Origin: Prosopocoilus inquinatus
Lineage: Eukaryota > Arthropoda > Insecta > Coleoptera > Lucanidae
Reading direction: 5' to 3'
Assembly: GCA_036172665.1 (NCBI GenBank)
Contig: CM069876.1
Coordinates: 39,339,001-39,403,000, forward strand
Length of the DNA stretch: 64,000 nt
The number at the start of each line of letters is the position of its first letter. Positions within the stretch are counted from its first letter, which is position 1. The notes beneath the pieces were generated by a model. That model did not search any database, was not told the origin of the DNA, and worked only from the letters and a program-made list of their open reading frames with translations. Of this stretch, positions 1 through 18,320 are shown one piece after another. The position numbers and the translations under genes are program-made.

Positions 1-2399
1 CCCTCGTCAATTCGCCGTCTCGGTTCAATTCGGTGTCGATAAATTCGCCGTGACTATTTTTACCATCAACAGATAACGCTTTAAATGCGTTCTTCAATTA
101 ATAACAATTTACATAAACAAAATACAAATATGATTAATGAGAAAAAATATGTAAACTAAGATAAAATTAACCGTTATCTGTTCCCGACGAATGACACGAA
201 CTATACGAAGTTTTAAAAAGAAAACATTAAACAGTCACAATTATCAAAAGTACAAAACTCAACCCTGTCGGCAACGATGATTGTAGCTTTCAATTTGTCA
301 ACACACATCAAAAAGCATTTTAAAACGGTTAAAACCTAAAACTCATGAACCAGCCGGAAAAAATGTAGCTCGCGGAGGCAAATCGTACTGACGGCGAATT
401 AGATCAACGGAGAATGAGATCTAAGGCGAATTATCGATGGCGAATTGGTCAAGTTCAAAGAACTCACCGGTTTTGACTTGTGGATAAACTCGCCTCCGTA
501 TACACGCATTTTATTTTATTTAAAAGTAAACTTTCTCATACCAACGCAGCGTAAATTAAAAAAAAAAAATAAAGAAAAACAGGGAGAAACAAAGGAGTTG
601 AACTTCGCAAGTGAAAGATCGTAATTAATACCCGCACGTAATGGAATAAAAATATATTTACGCGCACAAAATACCGCCAAAAGAAACACGCCAATTTGCA
701 TATATCCGCCGAAACGAAAATAATTTTTTTTTTAAGTCGACGGAATGAAATGAAATGCAAATTTTCCCATTTCAAAACGTACCGAACAAAACTAATTCAC
801 GCGTCTTGGCGAATTCGCGTTAAAACACCCGCGAATGTTTTTGCAACGTGCCGTATTCGTTTGGAGAGCAGTCAGTAGTAGTAGTTCCTTTGTGTTTTTC
901 AGTTTTAAATAGCGAACGGCCTTACAAAAGGATCGCTGTGAGCATTATAAACACTCGGTCGTTCATTAAAGCGGGCATTAATGCACACACGCGAAAGGTC
1001 TTTTCCTAAATATAACATGTACCATGTGATCCAAAAAAAAAAAAACAAAACAAAAAACGTGTGATTAAAACTCGATTTTCATTTTTCTTTCAGTATTACA
1101 CGCCAGCCAACCAGATTGGAAGCGCCACCGAACAGGAGCAAGCTCACAGTAACACGCACACGCAAGTTTGAACCGTCGTCATATCCTTAAGTGTAACGTT
1201 TTTACCTGTAATAACGATCGTAGACTTGTAAAACAAAAATCATTCTGTCATATTACAGTGTGGATATTAAAATTGTTTGTTGTATTTTGTCCTTTTATTT
1301 ATCCTAAAATCCTTATACATATAAAGAAAGAAAGATACGAATACATTAGTTGCAAGTCGTGATATACTGATATAATTTTAGGTCAAAAATTGGCTTAAAC
1401 TCTTGTCAAGGAGAATACAAATTACTATCATCTGTTGTTCATCGTTTATTCAACAACAACTACTGCCTACTTCGACTTCTAAAATAATTCTTCTTTGCTA
1501 CAACAAGAAAATAATAAAAAATGCAAAAGCAAAGGCAAAAGAGAGGTTGTAAATTAATAAACCCTACGTTGTAAATTATGGAAACACATAACTGACGTCG
1601 AGATACTCCTGTTTATTCATTTAAACAAGTTCGCTCGTAGTAAATATTTTGAACTATGACATTTACGATGCAAGCTGCATTAATCAATATAAGCAGCGGG
1701 TGTTTAAACTGGGATGCGAAGGTAATGATTAATGATAAATGTGTGCATTCAGAAGCACAGAATTACAGCGGAACGGAAAATTCTGCTGTTAAGGGTATTG
1801 TATACATACCTTTGGTATCATCAACCAACGGTCATGTAAAACAAGGAAAACAAGAATAAGCCGCAAAAATTGCGGAAAGTTTCGGTCTAAACAATTAAAA
1901 CAAGCTAAAAAAGATCAAACAAAGGGATCTGCAAATGTTTTTTCGTTCTAAAGTCGTACCTCTTTGAATAAATTTGTAAAAACCATGTCTGCTCCTCATC
2001 GTAAATAAAAAATGTATGACCTTCTGCGTTTCACTTTTCACGAACAATACGAGTATCATTCTATTTTCGTATTTCTAAATATACACCCTAAACTTGCAAA
2101 TATATTTCTGTACACGTCAAATAACCATCGTCTATATATATGAAGTAATTTTCTTTTTTTGGTGAATGGTCAAGTATGGAGCGCTTTTTTTAAAGAAATA
2201 TACAGTTATGTATATTCAATTAGAAAGTAACGGGGGTTGCAGTTTCTCTTCCACATAATAAGATGTATACATTTTAGATAAGAGTGCATTCAGTTAGAAA
2301 GTAAGGGATTTAGTTTCCCTTCCAGGTAATATCCTGTCAAACATGAATCAGAGCTGTTAGTAAACTATTGGGAAAAAGTTTCGAGTTCCTCGCTAAAGC
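1..2399. other. AT-rich intergenic DNA upstream of Rdl
   Basis: No gene is recognised here. Short open frames exist (for example a 67-codon one at 1656-1859 on +) but they match no family I know and have no supporting splice or coding signals. A loosely repeated stretch around 2210-2340 has two copies of a 'ttagaaagtaa...gttt(c)tcttcca' phrase. Confidence 0.5.
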
Positions 2400-3114
2400 T
2401 CTGGCAAGGTATGAAGGTTGCGTGGCGATGATATCTCGAAGTGGAACAGCGTGCCCATGACCAGGCCCGCTGCAGGTCGCTGTGCCAGGCGCACTCAAAG
2501 TCAAACGCAATTTGCTCTTTTGCGGCCGTGTTTATTGCGTGTTGCCGGTGTGACAGGAAGCAGTCGCGTGCCCTCCTGAAGCATTTCGTCCGTAGATTAC
2601 ACGATTACCGATACAAGTCAGACGAGATCCGAATCTGGGCCGATTTGCATAATCTAGGGGCGCCCCGAAGCGTCCTCGAGATTTTCCTTTTCCGGGGGCA
2701 TCCGGCCGAAAGACGTGCGATTAATGTTTCTCGCAGGTATCAGTGTTGACTGGAATTACGTCACTCGACGAGAGCAATAACAAGAGTCGCGGCTCGGTTC
2801 GCGATATTGATTGGATAGGTACTGGTAGCTCCAGGTTCGCGTCTGCGTCCCGAATGTAGGACATGTATCGCACACTCGGCCCGTAGAAACCACCCCTTAG
2901 AAAGAGAAGGCTAGAGCTAAGGGTACGTCGGAATTGGAACGGCCGCACATGCGATTATTTCGCACGGTTTCGCCACCATGCGCAGTGGAAGAGCTGCTAG
3001 CCGGGCCCGGCGACCACTCCTAGTGTCGGTGTCTGATGTGACACACCACCAGTCCAGCGAGTGAACTGTGCCGCTATGCCGAGGAGCAGGGGACACGTGT
3101 AGGTGCCCCAGGTC
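2400..3114 (+). promoter_or_regulatory. GC-richer block just upstream of Rdl exon 1 (likely 5' UTR/promoter region)
   Basis: Base composition changes from AT-rich to GC/CpG-rich at about 2400 and stays so up to the first coding exon at 3115. Open frames on both strands here look like by-products of GC richness. That it is the promoter and 5' UTR of Rdl is inference from position; no TATA box or initiator is assigned. Confidence 0.3.
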
Positions 3115-10331
<7,217 letters not shown>

Positions 10332-10770
10332 GCGGCGGCGAATAAGTGACACTCGTGCGCAATTTTAATACAGTGAGTGGATCCATTCCAGTAGTAATCA
10401 ACGACCGTAGTCGCATAGACTTTGCGTAGCATCCACGATGAGACGTGTTGTAAATAGCCCCAAAAGAAGAAGAAGAAGAAGTCCGAGTTTCTGACTAGCA
10501 ATTACTTTGTATTCGATTTTTCGCGCACTTACTTTGACTGGTTTTTACTGTTGCGTTCCGTACATGTACATAACGTTCCTGTTTTATACTCCTCGGCACT
10601 AACCCAAGATCACATAGGGTAGTTCGCACGCACTCTCCTCGCACCCCTACGCAGGAGGCGGTCGTCGCCCCTTCAGGGATCCACTGATGTGAACCGTCGT
10701 AGAACGGCGAAACGAAATTCTAAAATGTAATATAATTATTACTGTAAAAAAATAAACATTATACAAAAAA
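10332..10770 (+). terminator. Rdl: Rdl 3' UTR and polyadenylation signal
   Basis: An AATAAA hexamer at 10751-10756 lies about 420 bp after the stop codon and is followed by an A-run. It is the first good poly(A) signal downstream of the Rdl stop. Confidence 0.55.
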
Positions 10771-12437
10771 AAAAACTAGGTAGGTCACGCGCTCGTAGCC
10801 AATATGATGATAATAGTTATACAGACTGTACATATTACTTAGAGAAACATAAACGCATACTCGACAACAAAAACAAAAGAAAAACTTTTGAATGATCGGA
10901 ACGATCGCGTCAGGCACGTTCAGACCAAAAATACCAACGCACTTATCAACAATGAGCAGAGCTCTCCCGCGAATCTATAGACGCTCTTGTATGTACATAG
11001 GGTACACTTAGAAACCGTCACTCCAATGTTTACCGACTTGTAGCACCATGCACAGAGCAAGAGTCTGAAAGTTACGGAGCAATACTAACCAGTAATCTTC
11101 CTTCTTATGAAATCGACACAGCATTTTGCACCCACCAGCGAGCGTAACGGCGACTGACGGGAGCACGATCGACCTTTACAACACCCAAAATTCAGTCGTT
11201 CCGCGTTTTTTCTATCACACACTATAGCAGGGCTTGCTATTGTCAGTGGCGGCTGGCTCGTTGAGGGCGGAGGTGCACAGAGCTTACGGAGGGCTCGGAC
11301 TCTTTGCATCTCCTCACCCGCACTGCGAGCGACTATTGCTCACTATTGAATATTCTAAAAAGATAAGAAAGAGTTGTATGTATATTTCAAGACATTCCAA
11401 TTATTTATTAACTACGTATAACGTAGGTATATATTGTTTGGCGTTTTTATTTGAATAAAACATAAAACCTAATGGCCCTTCATTTCATTTCGTAGGGGTA
11501 CTAACAACCTTCGATGGAGAGAGAGAGAGAGCCATCGAACGGTGCTTGCTTGCGGTTCAATTAATTGCGAAGGACCCTTCAGTCGAGAGGGTCTGTTCAC
11601 GAAGGAAACCTGTTGAAGTCATAATTCAAGTAAACGCGAATGTAAAACTAAAGTAACTTTTTACACGTGAGGTAAAAAAGGAACCACTTCTTCGTACGTG
11701 ATGCACCCTTTCGAAGGGTCATACCTTGCTTGGTCCTTTACTTAATTACGTATTAATCTTCGGCAAGAGCTACATTAAGCAACGATGCTTGCGTTTCAAT
11801 TAATTAATTGTGAAGCAGGGTTAATTCGTTTGTGAGCTGGCAAGAGGGTTTGTTCACGAAGGGTACCTGTTGAAGCCATAATTCAAGTAAACGTAAATTC
11901 TGAACGTCACGTGAAATTTAATTTATTTGCGTTAAAGTAACTCGGTTGTAATTTATTGCGCGGTGCACCTTTTTCCGAAGGGCACATCATTTTAACTGAT
12001 TGACAAGGTCATATTAGAACTAATTAAAGAGACTTCAATCTGACCATTCCCTTATATGAGAATTCGATTACGTTTACTGTTAAGAACTCGATTACGTTTC
12101 GTTAAAACGAAATAATGATAAGACTCAACAACAAAAATCAATTTTTCTTAATATAGGCTCTTAGGGTGGTGTCATAGAAGTTAGCTTCTTTTGAAAGAAA
12201 TTGAAGCGTAGCTCATGGGCGACGAGAATCCACTGCGCAGCCCTAGGGCCCTCCGTTACTTCCTGCGCAGCCATTTTATGCTTTTTTTTTTAAAAAAAAG
12301 GAAATCAGTTATTTTGGATCGAAAAAAAAAACTCAAACCCGAAAATCAAAAAACTCCATCCGACTAATGAAAAATATGTATTAAGAACGATTAACGATGT
12401 TTCTTTTTTTTTGATAAAAAAAGAGAGCGAGTTAATT
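10771..12437. other. Intergenic DNA after Rdl
   Basis: No gene recognised. It includes a short (GA)n run near 11516-11533 and, near 11243, a GTCAGTGGCGGCT phrase shared with the fragment ending near 22500, probably a transposon terminus. A direct repeat of a 'gagggt(c)tgttcacgaagg' phrase with following sequence occurs near 11587 and 11844. Confidence 0.4.
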
Positions 12438-13244
12438 CAGGGCCCCCGTAACCATTTGTGCCAAGCGTGCAATGCACGCGGGCGCCATGTTTAAGGGGCG
12501 CCAATTAGCCTCTTGGACACCGGACGTGTTTTGTCATTTTCTTCGAGAAAAAAATTGACGCGAAATAGTTTCTTGTCTGGTAAAAATTATTCGAAAAAAC
12601 TGTCCACAAGACTCAACTGTCGTGATAAAGCCGTCAACATCACGGCAAAACGTTGACTAAAATAGAACAGTTAACTGCGGCAATTAAGAACAGAAAAGTT
12701 TAATTTTAGTGCTAAATTTTTCATAAAACATTTAATTTACCTAATAATATTTTTAAAAAAAATTTATTTTACTTTTTAAGTTTTTAGAAATTTAAATTCC
12801 TTTTGCTTTTGTGATTTTGTTTCTTTTTTTCTATTATTAATAACAAGCGGGTTTCGTCCACTTACTTTCTGGGAGGGAGAGGGGGGTCTGAACAAGGGTC
12901 TCCTTGAGCACAGGTCGCTAGGACCTGTCTCCGCTCTCATTGCACTCTGTGGCGTACCCCCCCCCCTCGCCTTTGAGGGGGCCCGCGGCAACTAGGAACT
13001 TGAAAAACAGTGAAGGAAAATGTTTAAAAAAGTAAAGGAAAATGCTTGGAAAGCGTTTAAAAAAATGAAAAGCTTTAAAAAATTTTTACCTAATGTGTAA
13101 ATTTTTTTTCAATTTTTTTTATTTCTTTTAATTTTTTTAAATAATTTCGATAATTGACCGTTTTCGCGTGCCCCAACTCATCTGTCAGAGGGCGCCGAAA
13201 TATGAAGTGGCACGCGGGCGGCTTTTGGTCTCGCGGAGGCCCTG
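12438..13244. mobile_element. Non-autonomous hAT-type DNA transposon with 8-bp target duplication
   Basis: The element begins CAGGGCCCCCG and ends CGGAGGCCCTG, giving an 11-bp terminal inverted repeat with one mismatch. It is flanked on both sides by the identical 8 bp AGTTAATT (12430-12437 and 13245-13252). A CAGGG terminus with an 8-bp duplication is the hAT signature. Subterminal GCACGCGGGCG motifs also occur at both ends. No transposase frame is visible in the 807 bp, so it is a passive copy. Confidence 0.8.
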
Positions 13245-13252
13245 AGTTAATT

Positions 13253-14847
13253 AAATTAATTTAAAGAGTTATTTAAGTTAATTTAAATCCCATTTAACAT
13301 CTCAGTCATCATTTTAGCTTGATGGATGGAAATACTTATGAACAAGCGAAAGTATCCACGCAGATGAACCCTTCTGCTTCCGTTTACGTTTATTGTTCCG
13401 TCGCACATGGGCGTATCGATTCGTCCTTCCCTCCCTCCCCCTCCCCTGGGCGAGACCATAAAATACGCAAATTAAATCACGCACGCACCCTGTCGAATAA
13501 ATACATCCGTTTTGCAAACCGTATGTCCTTTTTTTTGCGCCACGAGTGTAGGCACACAATCAATCAAATATTTAATTTCATTTTATCAACATTGCTCCCT
13601 TTACCTCTTCATTTAGAAATAAATAAATAATTGTTAACATTATTTTTCGGAAGTCATCTTGAAAATTAAAGCGTCTTCATCATCTCTCTTACAGACCCCC
13701 TCCCAACCCCTTCATAAAAATGGGGTGGTAACTATGCGAACAGGGCGTTGACTTTCATGCAGCCTTCAATTTTATCGAAGTTCGTTGCAACTTGAATGAC
13801 TTTCGTTTGTCTGCGAAGTTTTTTGTTATTGTTTCAAACTTCTAGATTTTTTTTTATTAAAATAGTATTCTATGGATCTTCTTTTAATTTTTGGTTTACT
13901 TATTTACGAAGCCAAAGGAGTGAATTAGGCGTATTTTGAACTAGACATTCTTTTTCACTTTGAAGTAAACCTGTTTTTTGAGAGACCTGAATCTTTATCG
14001 CTTGCACTTGATTCGTACATAATTATTAAATTTTGTAAACCAGATGCCGTAGATATTAGAACACAAATTTGTAAGTAGGCGGTGGTAGCGTGAATGAGAG
14101 CGCTCGCTACACTTTAGTTCAGTGGTACTGTAGGCGTGGCTAATGTTTTTATACGCGTTACGCCATTGGCTAGCTAACTCCTCCTGCTATCTAAGGAATA
14201 CTTTTAATTCGACGTACAACGACGCTCACCATAAATGATACCATTTGACAGTTTCGTAACCCTTACGCTGAATGTTCCTAAGGGTGTGGTTCGCATGCAG
14301 GAGTGTCATTTAAGTTGAGCATCATAGTACATAATTCTTGCGAATGCATTCTTATATAGATGAAACACGATAGAATAACTTTGAAGTTCTCATAAACTTT
14401 TTAATATGACTAATAATATTTTTTTCGAAATGCGAAACAATTCTTCGGAAAACTCAAAACCTAAAACGACAAATAAAAAGATGTCAGAATACCTACTGAT
14501 AGAAACAACTGACACAAGGCAACGGTTCCAAAGGAAAAGCAGTTGCTTTAAATAGTAAAATAAGCCTTGCTTTCAACTTGCTTTCAACCTTCGTTTCTGC
14601 TTCTTTCTTTACATGTTTTACTCTGCCCCCTCCCCCTTATTTACTGAAGCCCTCCCTTGATTTATTGATATAAGTAGGCGACACTATCTTTTTATTTACC
14701 GAAACAAATCTTTTCTTATTTACCGATGTAAGTATGGGCGTGGCTAATGAAGGCGTGGGGTTTCACATAAACGCGAGGAGGTGTCAAATATGATATATCA
14801 GGAGCAGAAAAATTCCCGCCGATTTTTTCTGACTATCATCTAAATTT
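13253..14847. other. Intergenic DNA between transposons
   Basis: No gene recognised. Phrases like AAGTAGGCG(T)GG recur at about 14075, 14130 and 14735 and again near 16200-16720, indicating a dispersed degenerate repeat. Confidence 0.4.
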
Positions 14848-15942
14848 TCTTATTGAATTTTTTTGCACTTTTTTCAAATTTTATTTTCTCGGAAACGGCG
14901 CGAGCTGGAGACTTGCGGTTTGCACCATTCGATTCGTCTGCTCAAGCTCTACGAGGGTGATTTTTTTGGCGACAATCTATTTTTCGTAGATATCCTCAAA
15001 TTTTCATGGACTATAGCCTTACTACTTTTTGGCTCAAAAAATATTTTCTTCTAAAATCACGAAAAAATTCACCAATGTAAAGCTCGACGAGGCGCATCCA
15101 AAACCGGGCTCCGTTCCTCTGTAGCTCATCCCCTTTCCGAGATATCGACCCCGAAATGGCCGTCGCAGAGAAACATTTTTTCCTCAGTGAAAAACCGGAA
15201 AAGTAAAAATCCGCTAGCGCCAATCGAATAATGGTTATTTATAGAGTGATGCAGCACGGTTTTAATATTTAAATCAGCTAGAATAACAATAAAAACAATA
15301 AATGTAATTAATTCATATATTACAGTGCTGCCATCTTCGAGCCACCAATGGAACCTACAGGTAATCCATTTAAACAGGTCTCTGTAATTACACAGGAATC
15401 TGTAATTCTTCGCCACCAATGACAGTAAGTTATGCTATGCGCTCGGAGATGGCAGCACTAGTAATGTTTGAATAAATTAAATACATTTATTGCTTTCATT
15501 GTTATTTTAACTGTTTGATATATTAAGAGCATGCCGTATCGCTCAATAAAATACAATTATTCGATTGGCGCTGCGGATTTTTACTTTTCCGATTTTTCAC
15601 TGAGAAAACAATGTTTTTCTATGACGGCCCTATCGGGGCCGATATCTCGGAAATGGGGCGAGCTACAGAGGAACGAAGCCCGGTTTTGAATGCGCCTCGT
15701 CGAGCTCTATGTTGGTGAATTTTTTCGTGATTTTAGGAGAAAGAAAAATTCTTTGGGCGAGAAAGTAGTAAGGCTATAGTCCATGAAAATTTCAGGATAT
15801 TTACGAAAAATAGATTGGCGCCACAAAAAATCACCCTCATAGAGCTTGAGCAGACGAATCGAATGGTGCAAACCGCAGGCCTCTAGCTCGTGCCGTTTCA
15901 GAGAAAATAAAATTTGGAAAAAGTGCAAAAGAATTCAATATA
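14848..15942. mobile_element. Large foldback element, about 450-bp inverted arms
   Basis: Sequence from about 14848 to 15340 returns inverted from about 15450 to 15942. For example, CGCGAGCTGGAGACTTGCGG near 14898 pairs with its diverged complement near 15880, and CGATATCTCGG-type sequence recurs in both arms. The central part contains CAGTGCTGCCATCT and its complement. ORFs in both arms are mirror images of each other, so none is taken as a gene. Arm divergence suggests an old insertion. Confidence 0.75.
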
Positions 15943-15954
15943 ATAATTCAATGT

Positions 15955-16185
15955 AATCGCGATTTTTCTGAGCTTAAGTAATTAATATCTCCGAAACGGT
16001 TAGAGTTCGGAAGGTGCGGTTTTCACTGCTATATAGCATTCGGCGTACTGCATGCAACTGTGAAAACCGCATCGCTCTATCTCTTTCCGTCGATGAGTAA
16101 TCGCGATTTCTCTGAGCTTAAATAATTAACATCTCCGAAACGGTTAGAGTTAGGAAGGTGCGGTTTTCACTGCTGTATACGTAGT
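15955..16185. repeat. Direct repeat of about 145 bp with internal hairpin
   Basis: The phrase CTCCGAAACGGTTAGAGTT with flanking sequence occurs twice, near 15989 and 16133. Between them GCGGTTTTCAC and GTGAAAACCGC form a hairpin at about 16016-16072. Confidence 0.65.
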
Positions 16186-16589
16186 CCTCTCTTAATTTAT
16201 TAAAACAAGTAGACGTAACTGTCTTTTTATTTTGCCGAAACAAATCTTTTATTTATCGATATAAGTGTGACCGTGGCTAATAATTTTTTTATGCTATACC
16301 ACTGGCTAGCCAACCATATGTAGACTCCTCCCACTGTTTGACATCGAATGTTCCTAATTCAACCTATGTAATTGTTACAAACGCACACTCTAAGTTATAT
16401 AAAAAATATCCATACACTCTGGAATATTTAATACGCGATATAATAAATGCATTTTTTACTCGAAACTTAATTCAAGTATGAAAACGCAAGGCTAGATTTA
16501 AAAAAAGATGTGTACGGATGGAGACAGCAAATAGTGTGCTTACCTCTTTCCTTCCTCTTCTTTCTTTCATTCGCTGCTTTTCATCGCTA

Positions 16590-16760
16590 CTAAACTATTA
16601 TATAGGATGTGGGTGTTACCCTCTGCTTTACTTCCTTAATTCCTTTTGAACAGATAGGCGTTGCCTTTCTTACTGAAGCAAGTGGGCGTTGCCCTTTTTT
16701 AATCAATCGAAACGTGTGGGCGTTACCCTATCCCAATCCTGTCCTTGGCTCTTTTCAATT
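16590..16760. repeat. Short tandem repeats of GTGGGCGTTRCCCT
   Basis: Four related copies (near 16605, 16653, 16682 and 16716) of a GC-containing phrase separated by T-rich spacers, with C-rich and T-rich strand bias. Confidence 0.55.
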
Positions 16761-16886
16761 TTGTTCTTTAAAGTTTTCATAAAATGGTTTTTTACTTTCT
16801 AAATATTGTAACAGATTAAAAGTGTTGGTAAAAATTTTGCAACCTGGCAACTTGACTTCCAGTTACGCCACTGTAACTATGAATGG

Positions 16887-17241
16887 GGTCTATTCTGTAA
16901 CATTGATATGGACTTGATATTGCTGTGTTTCAAGTGTCCTTGCAAAATTTGTGTCCTGTAAATAGTTTCGTAACAACTTCAAGTGTTATCTCGAATTAAT
17001 ACGCACCTCTCTTCAATTTGCGGTCGGCAATCGACGTCAAATGTTATGAAATCGTAACAAATTCTCTTCAGGTATTGAAGATCATATCAATTGATATGCA
17101 TATCAATGGGCGCGTTCAGCGGCTGAGTTGCTTACTCAGCAATCGATTGTGATTGGCTCACATGAAGGTAATAGCCAATCACAAACGACTGCTGAATAAG
17201 CAACGCATCGGCTGAACACGCCCAATGTTACAGAATAGCCC
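16887..17241. mobile_element. MITE-like element with nested hairpin
   Basis: Outer inverted ends TATTCTGTAACATTG (16891-16905) and CAATGTTACAGAATA (17223-17237). Inside the right end sits a second hairpin at 17107-17224 with arms of about 50 bp, beginning TGGGCGCGTTCAGC and ending GCTGAACACGCCCA. No coding capacity. Confidence 0.65.
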
Positions 17242-17244
17242 TGA

Positions 17245-18190
17245 TTAAGTAGGTGCTTTCTTTCGCTCACAAAATCGTGATCCAAACGCGTTTTGATTCA
17301 AAAACAGACATTCTTTTCTTTGAATCTCTCTATTTTTCAAACTTGTTTGGATTGAATTATGGTTATTTACAAATGAACTGTCAATCAAAAATGTAAGTTT
17401 GCAATAACTAAGAAATTCAGGTCAAAGTATTCGAAACATGATTGAAACTTTTAAGCCAAAGAAAGAGGGGGAAAAGGGGTGTTGGGGTACCTTATTTTAA
17501 GAATCACCTTTTAGTGTAAGTTTGGTTGCCTAATTTGGATGACGTGGCGGTTGTATTGAACGTATCCACCGAACCGACAACACTGCATCTATTTGGTTAA
17601 CTCCAATTGTAACTAGATGGCACTGACTTGACCCACCACATCAATAATTTAACTCCAATTGATATTTTTAAATTGCAGCAAGCGCACATGTGACATTTCC
17701 ATGATAATTACATGAAATACGTGCGTGACATCGATTGCCGCCGAACGCCTCTTACATCAAAGTCCGGCGGCCTGCGAACGACATTATCGCAAAACTCTTT
17801 TTTTATAACCGATTTAAAAATAAAATCCAAGAAGGATCTCTTTCATAGTCCTACGCAGATAGTTCGAGCGAAAGCCGAGCCGAGTTGAGTTGCCTTATAT
17901 TAAATAAAAACACGTGTTGCTCACAATCGACAGCGACAAACACGCAAGCAATAAAACTTATCAAATATTTTTGACCCCTGTGGCGCTTAATCAGATTTAC
18001 GTAAATTATTTTTCATTGTGCAAAATATTATTCCCTCGCGATCGATTCGACGAATCACAGTGTCGAAATTATAAGGAGTATTTGATTTAGCGGTGGAACG
18101 AACCGCGTCCTGTAAACACGTTGTTGCTTTTCGCAGAGAGGTTTATTACGTAACTGTCCGGTGCGACGTTCCCGCCTTTTCCCGAAGGAG
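17245..18190. promoter_or_regulatory. Upstream region of GCSH
   Basis: Non-coding sequence up to the GCSH start codon. The last 150 bp or so should hold promoter and 5' UTR, but no core promoter element is clear. Confidence 0.25.
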
Positions 18191-18320
18191 ATGAGTATAC
18201 CGAGGGTTTTCAGTCAAGCAAGTTGCCTCATCTACAGGACCGGAAATTCTTTCAACAGAGCTCCTGTCATCAATGGAAACATCAAGAGGTTCATCAGCGT
18301 CACCAGATCGTGTTTGGCAG
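18191..18320 (+). CDS. GCSH: GCSH exon 1: start and mitochondrial presequence
   Basis: Begins ATG at 18191 and ends GCAG|GTAGGT in phase 1. A different frame with an ATG at 18273 reads through intron 1 and is not the real start. Confidence 0.85.

Noticed and set aside
14863..15928. Frames with MHFFQILFS starts on both strands
   Set aside because: They are mirror copies in the arms of a foldback, so not independent genes.
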